A stretch of DNA of 64,000 nucleotides from Topomyia yanbarensis (GCF_030247195.1 NC_080670.1:46266194-46330193); one strand, 5' to 3'; shown: positions 11,366 to 24,171, counted from the first letter of the stretch. Made by a program: numbers and translations. The notes: generated by a model from the sequence alone, not told the origin.

Positions 11366-11577
11366 GCAAGGAGCGTCACAATTCACTTGAATTTACATTC
11401 AAGAACATGTAAAAATGTGCTTTGTTCACAATTTTCCATCTCCATTCAACCGAGTATCAAAACAGACAAAATATTTTATTTCACATGTCAAAACATGTAA
11501 AATTCTATTATTAGGCAGGAAAATACGTTGCAATGTTGCTTACGTCAAATGTAATTTTCATTTTTTCTAAGTGTGTA
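11366..11577. repeat. family G repeat, copy 2
   Basis: Parallels 7598-7800 block by block: AATTCACTTGAATTTACAT, ATGTAAAAATGTG, GGCAGGAAAATACGTTG, TACGTCAAATGTAA. Confidence 0.6.
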
Positions 11578-13250
11578 TTGTAAAATTCTATCCGGGGTAC
11601 TATTCGACTCAACAACATGACAACCAACATTCAATAGGAGAACATGTCGTATTTATGTGCAAGTTGTACAAATATAATTAGAACTGCGTTTTAATGGGTT
11701 CTCTTGTAAAATTCGAAGGAAAATCATTTGGTTTGCTTTTTAACATGAAAGTGTATTTGAAAATTATGTTAAATTTCTCATGGTTTAATCGTATGCACTT
11801 TTGATTTTTGAATTTTTAACACAGAATATAGAATTCTATTGCGTATTCAGTTTTCCAAGCTATTCGCATGCAACTATCGACTGAAGAGGTGGTCATTTTA
11901 TTTGTAGTAGATGATCGAATCCGAGTAAACTTATTTAAGAAGATCAGAAGAAGAAACAGAAAACTGCGACAGAAAACCGAAGTAATAGCTGGAACTGTTT
12001 TAAATCTTGATGGGAAAATCTCAGCATTGAAAAATTGTAAAACTTTTTGGTTGTGTGCGGTACAAAAAAACCCGCGAAAGAAAAATCAAGTTTTAGACAA
12101 TATAGTTTCATGTACAGAACAAGCTTTCTAATTCTATTTAGCCATTATTACAACTTTCCCAAAGTGCACAAATAAAGGAAACCGATGCAGTGGTCTTAAT
12201 CATCTACCGAAGCAATAAATTACATGAATCGAAAATACATTTATATATGTGGTTAGATGCATTTTGAGACGGTTTTTTAAATGGCAGTGCAGAAATAGAC
12301 TTTGTAGTATGTATTAGTAGATTCAAAGTAGAATAGGCTGAGTGGAAATAAATAACGTGGAATCAATGAACGTAAATAATAAACCTTCGTTGCGCTTTCC
12401 ATCGATTCGCGTAAATTTTTTTCTAAGAATGTTTTCGTCTTTTGCGCAACGAAAGCACAGATTGCTATCATGCAAGCCTGCAACCGCAAGCAAACTAGGT
12501 ATACACCAACGTTGTATAGACATATATAGAGTTTAAGCGTACGGTGTACCGTTGTACAATGCTCGAATGAAACAGCTATGTGAGTACATCGTATCCGTAC
12601 ACGTATACGCATCAAGCGAAACGAGTCAACGCTAATAATGATGGGTTGAGCGAAAGAGACACCTAGTACCACGACGCTATGTTAACCGTATTCGCAAGTG
12701 GCGCTCAACTGTACAAGCGATTTTGCGCACGCTGAACGGCACTGCGTAGCGTACCTCCACAGTCGGTGTAGTCGACTTATCAGTCTAGTCAGCGCTCGCC
12801 TTTCGTTCAACAGGCAACTGAGTTTGTCCGGCCAATACTGTTTCTTGAATAGTCGATGAAAAAAAAATGAAAAAATGAACATCGGCAGAGCTATGGCCGT
12901 TGCTTCGAAGTGGTCTTTACTTTTTAGCGTTTGCGATATCTCCACAACCAATTCACCAATCCATCTGACTTTATAAGGAGTTCGTTCTTCGCTGTGAGAT
13001 GTAGGAGAAGGGAGATAAAAGAAGAAAGGTGAAATATTAGAGATGAGAAATGAGAGGGGAGTCCAAATATATGAGAAATTAGAAATAAGAAATGCGAATT
13101 ATTACCCTGAAATGTTTTTAGGACAGTTTTCGATAACAATATTATTATTGTTACACGACGCAAAACCGCTGAGGCAGATCCCGAAAGAAAACAAAAAACA
13201 AAAATCTCCATGGAACAGTGCAAGTATGCACAAAAAGTTAATCTTTAGAC
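11578..13250. other. single-copy sequence, no gene supported
   Basis: No repeat shared with the rest of the window was found. The open frames here are short and overlap on both strands without splice or start context. A 131-codon minus frame (12277-12672) lacks any recognisable domain and looks like chance. Confidence 0.4.
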
Positions 13251-13330
13251 TAGAAAAACTCTAGAGAGAGAGCTGCGGAGACTTCATTTTGGATTCGGGA
13301 TTAGATGTGAAAAACGAATCCAATCGAACA
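13251..13330 (-). repeat. family D half-element (Mutator-like MITE relic)
   Basis: Starts TAGAAAAACTCTAGAGAGAG and continues through CTGCGGAGACTTCATTTTGG, matching the inverted end of the complete copy at 40740-40901. The other end is lost. Confidence 0.6.
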
Positions 13331-16300
13331 TCAGTAATAAATTAATTTTGCATTGTTTGTTTAATAATCAAAATTTGTTAATTTTTCCTCAATGAACGTG
13401 ATATTTTATAAATTCTTAGATTGTACCGATGCCATAAAATACATTTTCCTTGGTGTATCGGGATTAGTGTAAATTGATGCGTAGAATAAAATCCACTTCA
13501 GGAACCATCTTTGTCTAGTGATTTTTCACTTATCACAGCGGAATTGTTAAGCACAATTTTAGATTTAATATAGAATATTGACTCAATATAAACGTTGTTG
13601 ACATATATCTCAATAAATTCTTGTCAAAAGAACCATATCACTTTTTAAATTGAATTATACTGCTATAGTGATCCGATGTTTGCATCGAAATGTACAGTTT
13701 TGCCATAAAAGATACCACGAAAAGTAATCGGGATCCTGGTTTGATCACTATACTCAGACCACGCAGCTTACTTATAAATCTCAGATTGCCCCATGTAAAT
13801 TCTGTTAAAATCACTTCGCAAAGTTTCGAATGTGCTAATAATATTTCATCCAGTGCAAATGACATTAACACACACACTTCAGCATCTTTAGCCAAACTAA
13901 ACATTCCTTTCCAACCTGCAGAAGTTGATCAATCAACAACGAATGAAAACATGCACAAATTTCCTTTTAATGTCTTCCCGTAAGGAGTTAAAAATGCCTA
14001 GTTTCTGGCGTTTGGCTCTAAAATAAAAAGACAAGAATTCGTTTTCACTTTCTCGTAGCTCCAAATCCGGTTGATCTCGTCAAAATTCCTAAGACTTCTC
14101 TTGGAGACAGTGTATTGCTTTTGTCGTGCACATATATTGTGTGAGCTGTTTAAATATAGTGTCTAACGGGCGCCAATTTCGTGTTAGTTTAGATTCATCG
14201 TCTAACTAGCCCCAAATTAGTGTCTGTTACTGACGAGTACAATACGGAACGCAAAAAAATTCAACTTTTCTAAGTTAGGTATTGTGCACTCATACACAAA
14301 TTTGATCTTTTTGGTCCTTATGGTAGTTGAAAAAACAACAACGAATGTTCAACGCTTCTGCAATAAGTACGTCTAGACGAACCACCAGTACTACCAACGA
14401 AGAAGCAAACAAGGAAGATAAATTCTCCGCCGTAACTCTCAAGACGAAAAATCATCTTTACGTTTTTTGTGCCCACGCATTTACCCCATAAAAAAGGATT
14501 CAGTGTAATTAAATTACGAAAGGAACACGTAGTTCATGAGAAACACCATGGCAAATTATCTAACGATTCTCAAGCATAGGGAACCACCGCTCACCGACAT
14601 CTTCGGAACCTTTTCGCTACTGACTTGACCCAACAACAAAAAAACGTTCCCCTCGCTAGCTCATCTGGTGGCAAACATTCTCACCACCTAGTATGTGTGT
14701 AGTACGCGGCAAATGAGTTCCTATTAATCATTTGACCAGTTGCTTCCCATCCTCGGCGACCAAAACGACGACGACGACGCAGGAGGGCCCCAACCCCAAA
14801 CGCGGGCTGTGTTAGAAGTGCTGCAATAACCGTGTCGCTCTCAGGTTTATCATTGGCACAAAGCCCCCCTTAAAGCTTTCCCACCGTGCGTCGGGTCGTC
14901 GGTATGCGCGCAAGTGCACATGAGTAACGAAAATATGTTGACCCCGCTGCTGCTGCTGGTCACTGTTTGTTCTTAGCGAAAGCACCTTGCCCCACCCAGA
15001 TCGACTTCCCACAGAGCGAGTGCCTTGGCCAGGTGAGTTATGTTGAGAACAACAAGAAAATAGCTACTGTTCTTACATCATTCCCTCAGTCAGTGTCATC
15101 GTCGCGCTAGCTATCCAGCTGTGCGCGAGCAAACGAGTTAGAACCACCGGCTGCCGGCAGATGATTTCCCCGCCAGAATATAACGCACAGGATGTTGAAT
15201 TCTTTATGCACTCTTTAGCGAGCCACAATCGGAGGAAACCGGGGGTTCCGATCAATTTATAATTAACTCGTTTCTTCTGCGTCCGGCGCACGTGCAAGTT
15301 CTCGCGAAACGATGCGTGGAGATGTTCCCAGCACGAGGTCGCCGTTGACGATTTCCGGTCGCGCAGAACCTTGCACAAGCGGTTCGTGGGAACATACCGG
15401 TGCAGTGCGCTCGGCTCCGAGATGCACAACCTCTTCGCGGGAGAGCAAGCGGAGCCCAGAATCGTTTAACACTTCCGTGTCGAAAATTAAGACGATTTGA
15501 CAAAGGTAACGGTAAAATCATGACCATGGTTTTTTTTCGCTTTCTGTACCCTCGACTTTTCGTTCGGTCGAAATTCACGTTGACCATGAAATGAAAGTTA
15601 ATTCTGGTGACTGATCTTATCCGACGGGTGCCAACGGACGTAATAATAAAAACCGGGTTGGGAGAAGCGCAACCTCAGTGAAAAACGAAAATTGGGCGAT
15701 TGTGTAATAAAACAAGTAAAGCGGACCATGGAAGGCAGATATTATGTCTTTCCGAAAAAAAAACCCGGACAGTTCGACAGCATAATCTTCGAGAGAACCG
15801 GTTTCCTCCTCAATCGTCTGTTTATTTTTTGTGTTCACGCTGCGTTTTTTTTGGGAAAATTATTTATGCACAATTTGAACTCATTTTGGGTTCCTCGTGA
15901 GCAAAGGTCCTGCGGCAACCGCTTTCTGGACCCTGCTTATCCCATTAGGTGCTAACGAGCGAGTGTATTTCCGGGGCAATTTCGCAACTTTCCAGTTTGC
16001 TTGTTATTTTTTTTGCAACCACTCCCTCCGTCCCTCGTGACCGCAGGCGCCATTGGAGATCTGATTGCGATCCACATGGCACGAACATCGGGAATGGACC
16101 TCGCGGAAAGTTAAACAATTACCTACTAATCGATTATCTCCGTTTTTTGCTGGACGTGTTTGCACTTCGTCTGTCCCGAAGTCCGTCTTACGGGGGGAGC
16201 GTTTTAAGGGGTAGTCAGTGGAAACGACGGGCGAAACAGTTAGATTCAATGGGATGTTTAATTGTTTCGGCCTGATAGGAACAGGGTCCCCGGTCGGTTT

Positions 16301-16435
16301 GGCATTGCTCGAACTATTTCAATTAAACGTTTAACACGCAATGCCCTAGAACCCCCTTGCTTCGCCGTTCTGACACTTCCCTGATGGTGAGCACAAGCAA
16401 ACAAACTGACCAAGTCCAAGATTAACTTGGTTATA
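13331..16435. other. single-copy, partly GC-rich sequence, no gene supported
   Basis: From about 14600 to 16300 the base composition is clearly richer in G+C than the flanks, with several overlapping short open frames on both strands. None shows a domain, a convincing start or an exon-intron structure. It may be intronic or regulatory sequence of a host gene outside the window. Confidence 0.4.
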
Positions 16436-16787
16436 GGGTGACCGGGAGAATTTTGTATATTTTATGGTGTACAAAATACATCATCGAGTAGCACGAATTC
16501 GTTATTGCAATTCTCGACAAACATGTCAAATGGTCCTAACTGCAATTGAGAGTCTCTCTTTGTTTACTTTCTCTTCCGATTATTACGACGCCATCTTTAA
16601 ACTTTTCAATATTGTTTCAGGATATATCGAAAAACTCTGATTTCGACTAGCCGAGTTATTAGCAAAAGAGAAAGTAAACAAAGAGAAACTGTCATTTGCA
16701 CTTAGGACCATTTGACATGTTTGGCTAGAATTGAGACGAATCGACTAATTTTAATTGTTCGTAAATCCTCTAATTTCCTGGTCACCC
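16436..16787. repeat. foldback element, family I, copy 1
   Basis: Outer ends GGGTGACCGGGAGAATTTTG and, inverted, GGGTGACCAGGAAATT. Long inner arms pair around ACATGTCAAATGGTCCTA (16521) and TAGGACCATTTGACATGT (16703-16720), and TTTGTTTACTTTCTCTT pairs with AAGAGAAAGTAAACAAA. Confidence 0.7.
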
Positions 16788-17698
16788 CATGCCAAGATTC
16801 CTTCTTTCGCGTTCGGACTCCTGATTTATGTTTGCGTATGTAAATTGACGCTATGACCTGGCGGTTCGAGACGCATTTACAGGCCAAAGTCGGTCGGTTC
16901 CGCGATGTGTCAGGTGTGCCGCCTGTCCAGCCCGCCGCGGACCAACCCCTTCCGAAAGAGTGTGTATGTATATCGAATTGCCCACAGGCGGAGGCAGAAT
17001 CGAGCAAAGACAATTGCGATTTTCCGAATGTTTAAGATTCGATAAGAACGAATCGAAATGGTTAAAAGAATCGAATCTGCTCTGTTCGAGTCATGTTACG
17101 GATTACGCGCGGTAAACACTTGTTTGATGCGCAGAAAACGAAGAAATTTACAAGCTTTCGAAATAACGGATTACTTCGCGTCAGAAATGGGTGGAATGAC
17201 GGAGTGAAAGTGTGGAACACGATAATACCGTGAAACATTGCTAATGGGAACGTAAACAGTATAGGAGTGATCAGCGTTCTCTAGGCGGTCATAGGTTTGC
17301 CTAAATACCAAAAAAGGCTTTCCATACAAATCTGTACATGTGGAAACAATGAAAATAGTCTATACTAGAGTTCCAATTTGTTAATCTAGTATTTTTGATT
17401 TTTGAGAAATGAACTCTAAAGCCAGTTTGCTTACAAATTTTGTAAAGAATCCGTAATTTAGAATACAAAAAGATTAGTGAACAATGGAAATAAATCAAAG
17501 AGCAACTATTACAGCTGCAGTGAGAAAACTAGCTACAAATAATCACTACTATTAGCATCGGAAAGTTTTTTGACTAAAATCAGTCATCTATTCCACTGTC
17601 CAAGGTTCAACTAAGAAAACCTGGAAAAACGGCCATCTTTAAAAACAAAAAATACAGGTTTTGCACACCATGGGTGAAATCCTTATGAAAATCAATCA
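16788..17698. other. single-copy sequence, no gene seen
   Basis: Mixed composition, no repeats shared with the window, no frame longer than about 65-100 codons, no recognised motif. Confidence 0.35.
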
Positions 17699-17706
17699 AT
17701 AGTATT

Positions 17707-18752
17707 TAGGGTTGCCACCTCTGGAGAGGCTTTAACCCGGAGATTTTCACTGATCTGGGGGAGGGGGGTGGATTTTGAGTGGAACGAGACAGAAATTGGA
17801 ATCAAAGCGATTGATAGGCATTTTAGAGCACTTTAATCGCTTTTTATTACCACGTTAAAGTAAAACTAAATTTTTCACGCTTGGGGACGGTTTTATCGGT
17901 TTAATGTGGTGTAGTATTTCACTTACCTGACTAAGTGCCAAGAATACAAAAGCACCAGCTACTCTCACTGTGGAGGTCGAACGAGCATTGCTCTCCTCCA
18001 CAACTAACAGAAGAAGGAGAGCAAAGGAGGCAGAGCTGCGACATCACACTATGTGGTGTCGGTTATTCGTCACCAACAAATTTTAATTTCGCAGCAAAGG
18101 GGCAAAACTCACCTCCCTAGCCCAGTTAAGGATCGCTGATGGAGTAGCAACAACACCGCAAGCACTCGTTTGATGTTGACCTAGTCAGTTGGATTAGAAC
18201 AAATCTGCCAGACCTTAGTGCAGCTGGTGATAAGCACCACTAAGAGTGAAATGATTTGGTAAAATTGCAGTAAAATAACTTTTTTACACCATTTTGAGCG
18301 ACTTAGTGGAATGTAACATTTCAATTGTAGCACATAGCGAAATATTACTTTCCATCGCGCATATGGCTTACCGAACGAGCAGCCGCTGGTCCCCTAAGAC
18401 GATTTCGCTAGATTTTCAGAGCAGCGTGCACTAGCGCGACTTCCGGAAGGTTATTTTTGTAGTAAATTTTATTTGTTTTTCATTTTCATTGCTTTGTGAA
18501 AGAAATTAGCAATATTTGGTGAATTCTTCGCCACCTTGAAACGAAGGGTTAGTAGGGGAAAATAAATCTGAACCAGAGTAATAGTTTATTTAGACTTTTT
18601 AAATATTTTGTAAAGAATCAATTAATTCCAAAAAAATTGAACCTATGCTTCTTCCCACCAAACCCGGAGAAATTGATGTAAAACCCGGAGACTCGGAGAT
18701 CGCTCCCGAAAACCGGAGTCTCCGGGTCAAACCCGGAGGGGTGGCAACCCTA
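17707..18752. mobile_element. hAT-like non-autonomous element, 1046 bp
   Basis: Ends TAGGGTTGCCACCTC and GGGGTGGCAACCCTA, with an exact 8-bp TSD ATAGTATT at 17699-17706 and 18753-18760. Subterminal ACCCGGAG repeats occur at both ends. It has no transposase frame. A 329-bp deletion derivative of the same family sits at 48191-48519. TIR sequence and TSD length fit hAT. Confidence 0.9.
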
Positions 18753-18760
18753 ATAGTATT

Positions 18761-20178
18761 CTAACAAGGCCCCGATCGATTGATTTTCAACAAGATTGTG
18801 TAAAGGGTAGCGAAAGAACTGCTTTTTTCGTTTTGAAAGATAGCCGTTTTTTGAAGATTTCTTATTTGAACCTTAAACAAGCACGAAAATGTCACTTTTC
18901 ACACTTAACTGTACTCCCCCATGCACTGTTAACCTCAAATTGCGCAGTTACGTACAAACTAAATGTCATACAAGCTGCTTTTACATAAATCCGTCGCGAA
19001 CCTATTTTGGACGACTCAACAGAAGAAATTCTTCGTGGTCAAAGGCAACCCAATCTCGCGTTCAACTAAAACAACTTATTTTATCATAAACGAAAGCGAC
19101 CACCAAAATGTACAGCGAAGCGACTCGAAACAATACCAATTTGCTACCGCCCACTTCACCGTAAACACTTTACGAATGGAAAATTCGTCATTTTGAATGA
19201 TGAATTGTGCTTTAGATTTTCGCATTATAAATTAAGTGAAAACGGCTAATACACAGACAACATTAAAGCAACCCCAATCGATATAAAACACGGCAAATCG
19301 AAATTCGAGCCGAAGGTGTAAGTGTGGACAGTAATTTCTGAGAATGGTAGTTCGGTGCCTCTGATCCGTCCAAACAAAGCTCAAAAGGGTCGATGCAGAT
19401 GTTTATATCCAAAAATACTTGCCGAAATTGAAGCAATTCAACAATAAATATGATGAAATCATCTTTTGATCGGGTCTTTTTAGCTGTAATTGTGCGGAAA
19501 ATCGAAGGATTGACCAAATACCACCAAAAATACCATTTATGTCGATCTTTCAAACGTGCCACAAGCACGTCAAATAAAAAGTAGTTGATTGCTCAACATC
19601 ATCACCGTCCAAAACCTAATTCGAGATGCTCGTCGCACACTGTGTCCAATAAGTGCACTGTACATGTATTTTTCGACAACTTCAAAAAATGAAATGCCAT
19701 TAAAAGGAATTTTCGATTCGATGTTTTGTTTTCAACTGGCATGCACTGGAATTTTGTCTAAAAACTTACCGAACACATGTTATGCGAGTAACGGCTAGAT
19801 CGAGATGAGTGACACTTAAAATCAAGTCATGATTCAACCGATACGAAAGCATTTTACACAGCGGTAGTTGATTTTGGGTACTGCAAGATTCGTTCTTCTA
19901 TGACGAACAGTAGAAAACTTCTAAAACGAACATCTGATTACCTGGCTTGAAACCAACCTGTTTACAGGAATGTAGATTTTTGTCTGGAAAGTTTTTTTGG
20001 TTTCAATATCAGGGTCATTCGCTACATTCGGTACCTAAATTTCTAAAATTTCAATCACATTTGTCGTGTTTGGAAACAGAAGATAGATAAATGCCATACA
20101 AGGTAAATGATTTAATAACTACACTATAGCAGCTCCTACACATAACATTTCATCAGAATGAAAAAATACGTTCTGAAG

Positions 20179-20183
<5 letters not shown>
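18761..20183. other. single-copy sequence, no gene seen
   Basis: AT-rich. Frames of up to about 100 codons (for example minus 19263-19568) show no recognised domain. No repeat shared with the window. Confidence 0.35.

Positions 20184-20222
<39 letters not shown>
20184..20222. repeat. (GA)n microsatellite
   Basis: About 18 consecutive GA dinucleotides after GTGTGT, immediately next to the TSD of S6. Confidence 0.95.
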
Positions 20223-20226
<4 letters not shown>

Positions 20227-20228
20227 AC

Positions 20229-20498
20229 CTCTGAGAACTGACATCCAAGTCAAGTTTTCAATGTGTGTAAGAAATAAAACTGTCACTTTGAAATACTACC
20301 GGCAAGTAGCAACTTGTCACTAGCTGCCGCTACGATCGTCCCGCAATCGCTATACGACCTTGCATGCAAACTTTAATACAATGGTGATTCATGCATGCGA
20401 ATCTGCGAGCGATGGTGATTTTCAACGTAATTTTCATTTAAATGTTAACACAGGTTTTTCGGAAAAGTTTGTTCTAGCTTATACGTCTATTCTCTGTG
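20229..20498 (+). repeat. S-family short form, copy S6
   Basis: Ends CTCTGAGAACTGAC and GTCTATTCTCTGTG with the 7-bp TSD ATGGAAC (20222-20228 and 20499-20505). At 270 bp it equals the length of S7 and lacks the A-like insert found in the long form. Confidence 0.85.
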
Positions 20499-20505
20499 AT
20501 GGAAC

Positions 20506-21130
20506 ACAAGAAAAATGCACAATTGCGTTGAAAATTCAACCTGCTCAAATTAGATTCAAAATTTATAGAATTGGCTATAATTACATGGGTTAAACGTTAC
20601 CGGAAAACACTAACGTCGGTTCGTATTGAACAAAACAAATTTCAAAAGTAGAATACATGACCGAAAATAAAAGCTAAGATCATTAGGGCAGGCCGAAAGA
20701 ATACAGGGATCTGCGGGCGTAAAAAAACCCAGGATAATCTAAAAGGGAGCCGCCCCCTCCACTACGTCTCGCTCGAACGTGTTTGACGATACTCTGCCAG
20801 AATGTTTTTATGAGAATTCGCCATTTCTTCGGATTTATAGTCACGCGATTCTTGCTACATCACAAAACATTTCAAGCTACTAATGGAGAAATCTGCAATT
20901 CTCAATTGAGCGAGCGGATGAGATGAAATATTTTTAAAATGTCTTTAACACAAAATACTCGTCATTGAAGTAAAGTAGAAACATCAGCGGATCCCAGTAG
21001 CCTCCCCGAGCTATTCCTGATGTAAAAGTAAATGGCTGGCAATCTCCAATGAAAACCATTACATCTTGATCTGTGAGCTAGGATCGAAAATTTGAGTGCG
21101 ACGTTCCATAGTATTTCTATGTAAGGTGTT
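20506..21130. other. single-copy sequence, no gene seen
   Basis: Nothing beyond short chance frames. It includes a C-rich patch near 20750. Confidence 0.3.
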
Positions 21131-21263
21131 TGACATGGCAGGTTAGTTGTTTGTTTGTTTATTAAGGTTTTAACCACAAGAGTCATTCGCCTTTTTGATT
21201 TCGTATACAATTCAAAAATAATAGATTACAATTCATAAAATAATAGTAAAAAATAATCAAATA

Positions 21264-21530
21264 TTATTGCTGCCTTTCTGGGTGCACTGCTTTCCACTTC
21301 TCGTGTTCATCTTCCTTCTGGCGAGCAATGGTCAGGTTTACCCAATGTCGTATATACAGGTCTGGAGAAGATGGCACTTTGGTATTCGTAAGATGAATCT
21401 TACATGAGTGGTGTGAGTGATCACAGTATAAATCGACTTGCTTTCGTCATACCGGTCGTTCCGCTCCCATTTAATGGTGTGACCGCTATGACGTCGACCC
21501 GTTGTGCTTCTGGATTGTTTACATATTTTT
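21264..21530 (-). pseudogene. C-terminal remnant of ORF2 of the deleted non-LTR element
   Basis: On the minus strand the segment reads VNNPEAQRVDVIAVTPLNGS, continues to ...SRFIL, then needs a one-base frame change to give ...CKIHLTNTKVPSSPDLYIRH and finally ...KWKAVHPERQQ before the TAA at 21266-21264. The long conceptual continuity, the position just before the 3' UTR and the terminal stop identify it as the tail of the second ORF. The reverse transcriptase is absent, so it is non-functional. Confidence 0.6.
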
Positions 21531-21578
21531 GGTTGCCAACACTAGCAAACCGTGTGCTCTGCCACACCTATATATACC

Positions 21579-22128
21579 TCATTGAGGTTTACCTACTGTC
21601 GCTTGCTGCTCAGTCCGTCTGCCCTCTCCCTCGCTCGTGTGTACGTCCATGTCTTCATCGTTGGAACTTTGTTCGTCGCTGTTCGATTCTTGGTGCTCTT
21701 TGTGTTTTCGTGTGACTCTGGTATAGCTGTCTTCCCTCTTGTTTATTTCTTCCTTGCGTACGTTAACTATTGGCTTTGGGATACCGTGGAATATTGTTTG
21801 TCCGGCATGCATTTTTTGACCGGCTGTCTGTGGTGTTTCAGTAGATGTCCAAGGCTGTTTGGTGGTGTGGGTTGTAGTAGATGAATTTTCTTTTGTTGTT
21901 TTGGCACATGGCTTTCCGTAGTGTGCCGTTTTGTTACAAAACTGACACGTGGGCGTCTGTCCAGGGTATGTGCAAAGGGACGTGTGAAACCTCTGTAAGA
22001 TCAAGTTCCATTTTCACCTTGACCAGCTGTTCCACCTCGCGCACTGAAGGTCTAAGACGGGTTTGCGAAAAATCAATCGCGATTGTGTTCTCCCGTAATG
22101 GGCGAAATTTATTTTGTTGTTCACTCAT
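21579..22128 (-). pseudogene. ORF1 (gag-like) remnant of the deleted non-LTR element
   Basis: Translation starts at the ATG at 22128-22126 (MSEQQNKFRPLREN...) and continues into a region typical of ORF1 nucleic-acid-binding proteins of non-LTR elements. At about 22000 the frame breaks. The next frame carries YPGQTPTCQFCNKTAHYGKP, a C-x2-C-x4-H-x4-C zinc knuckle (three Cys and one His visible), then a Thr/Ser/Glu-rich acidic tail ending at 21579. The missing central part of ORF1 and the frame change at the same place point to one internal deletion. Such proteins coat the element RNA; this copy cannot encode a full one. Confidence 0.75.
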
Positions 22129-22287
22129 TTCACTCGAAGTTAGGTGCAACGGAACTTTCCTGTGTCTATATGTTAGAACCGCGCGGCGCGGATAGTATTT
22201 TTTGTTTGTGTGCTGTTCGCAAGCGGTGCGCTATTTGGCTTCTGATCTGTACGAGATGAGGAAGCAGACTGACATGGCAGGTTAGTT

Positions 22288-23230
22288 TCTGCAGTGGTTC
22301 CAAAATCGCTAGCTCGAGACAGAGCTCAATAAAGTTATTCCATGATAGTATTGTCACAGTTATTTTCTTTTATGAACTGGAAAAAATCTCGCAGATTTCC
22401 AGCTAGATAGGACAATTCCACATGCAAGAGATGTCCGAAAGATTTCGTAATTGAGTAGTTTATGTCGTTTCTGCTTACGTTATAGAGTAGGGTGCGCTTT
22501 TTCATATTTTGAACATCTTTTGGCAACACACATGAAACTAGAGCTTTTTATGACGACACATAGATGTCCGCACCATAGAATATCCTAATCCCAGTAAATT
22601 ACATCCGGAATAAGTTTCGGAATATGGGCTGATTTATGATGGAATTCCAACCGAAGGCAACAACCCGTCCTGAATGAATCGGTTTTCGAATCGGTTGTTA
22701 CATTTGCGCTTAAATTCTAAAAGAAAACATTCCGATTGCGATGAGTTGGGAATCGGCTGTCAAAGCGAGTGAAACAGAGAGTTGTGAGAGAAACAGTTTT
22801 AATTTTTCTTGGTTGAAACTAATGAGTAAAATGTATGGGCGCAAACAGCTTTTTTAGATTTTATTAGAACATTTTCAAATATGTATCTAAATAAACTTAT
22901 ACAAACTGTTCCCATATTTTTTCCGCATCAAATGTGTATCCATTTTACAACTACAATATTATAGTTTCTCCAAAATCCTAAGATTTAATACTTTTCCCAT
23001 ACATTTAAATTCGCGTTAGCCACCACTGAAGCAGCCCATCTTTTAAATATTTTCACGTTTGCTTTTGATTTTTCGATTAACAGGATCGTAAATACTGCAT
23101 CGCTCCTAAAGAAAACAAATCATGAAATCGAGATTAATTAAAACAAATTAATCTGAATACAAAAATTGGCTGTTTCAAGCTTTCTGAGGTTTTCAGAGAA
23201 CTTGCCAATACTTTTTAATACATATGCCTT
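22288..23230. other. AT-rich stretch with one degraded A-like fragment
   Basis: At about 22590-22730, ATCCCAGTAAATTACATCCGG, a CAACC/GGTTG centre and a degenerate right half mark an old family A copy (A4). The rest shows no gene. Confidence 0.45.
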
Positions 23231-23377
23231 CCCACTGAGACGTCCAAAAATTGTTTCAAAATCGTTCAACACGGGTCCAACGATGCACGTTTGTTGAACG
23301 GTTATTTGGACGTTGTCCAAAATGGTCCAACGAACGTCCTTCATTGGACGGTTTTGAAACCAACCGTTCTTAGAAGG
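23231..23377 (+). repeat. family B MITE, copy B4
   Basis: Ends CCCACTGAGACGTCC and CGTTCTTAGAAGG, TSD TT at 23229-23230 and 23378-23379. Confidence 0.85.
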
Positions 23378-23428
23378 TTTAAGCAGATTATCTTTAATCA
23401 GATTTCTTGAGCGTTTTTTTCAAAAAGA

Positions 23429-23628
23429 CATCTACAATGAGTGACTCTCATTGTTTACTTTCTCTTCTGTTAATAATTCGGTCGCTTTAACATTTGTCCC
23501 TCAACTTTTTGCATAATATGCTACTCAAAACCACCGTCTTTCAATCTGTACTGTACAATAAGTGAAAAGTGCTATAGTGACGCCGTAATAATCGAAAGAG
23601 AAAGTAAACAGAGTAACTCATTGTAGAT
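23429..23628. repeat. foldback element, family I-like, copy 2
   Basis: TIR TCTACAATGAGT at both ends (ACTCATTGTAGA at the right), then TTGTTTACTTTCTCTT pairing with AAGAGAAAGTAAAC, as in 16436-16787. The interior differs. Confidence 0.7.
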
Positions 23629-23722
23629 ATGTGGTTTTGAAGAAAAGCTCTAGATTTCTGTTTGCCAAACCTACCACTCTTCGCATCGGTTCAATTTCGA
23701 TCATGCACACCATGCACACAAA

Positions 23723-23892
23723 CCCAGTTAAACTCATTCCGGAACCGGTTCGGATTTCTGAATGGAGTCATTATGGATTCCAAATCAAATGCAACAACCG
23801 ATTCCGACTCAGAATCGGTTGTTGCATTTGATTTGGAATCCATACTGACTCCATTCAGGATTCCGAATCAAATTCCGAATGGTTTGACCGGG
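23723..23892. repeat. family A MITE, copy A5
   Basis: Ends CCCAGTTAAACTCATTCCGG and GAATGGTTTGACCGGG, perfect-looking foldback centre, TSD AA. Confidence 0.85.
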
Positions 23893-23964
23893 AATGAGGC
23901 CAGCAACTCGTACTCTCACCGCTTGGACTGCAGAATGAGTGCCGAGGGTGACGGCTTCGTCTAT

Positions 23965-24085
23965 TTTCTTTCGCCGTGTTTGAATCAAAATAAAATTGGC
24001 AACGCTAGCAAATTGTAAACACCAAAGAACAGTACGGATAAAACTATCGTCAATTGACATTTCGACGAGTTTTGATTCGAGCCAT
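23965..24085. repeat. family M half-element
   Basis: Shares AATCAAAATAAAATTGGCAA, ATCGTCAATTGACATTTCG and ACGAGTTTTGATTCGAGCC with the arms of the complete copy at 39942-40362. Confidence 0.6.
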
Positions 24086-24171
24086 TAATAGGGGTCCATT
24101 CAAGAAACTCCAGAACACGAGAGGTTCGAATATATCGGGCTCATTGAGCCAGTGTCAGTGGGAAGAAAATG

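Larger units (their letters stand above)
21149..22269 (-). mobile_element. complete but internally deleted non-LTR retrotransposon
   Basis: The element is bounded by an exact 18-bp duplication, TGACATGGCAGGTTAGTT, at 21131-21148 and 22270-22287, so both ends are visible. Read on the minus strand it has about 141 nt of 5' UTR, an ORF1 start, an ORF1 zinc-knuckle part in a shifted frame, the last roughly 90 codons of a second ORF, a short 3' UTR, and a tail ending TAATAAACAAACAAAC. Most of ORF1's middle and nearly all of ORF2, including the reverse transcriptase, are missing. The full 5' end plus the TSD indicates target-primed insertion of an already deleted RNA, or deletion afterwards. Clade looks I/LOA-like, with low certainty. 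Confidence 0.85.

Noticed and set aside
12277..12672. 131-codon minus-strand open frame
   Set aside because: No domain, no homologous copy, no start or splice context; overlapping frames on both strands.
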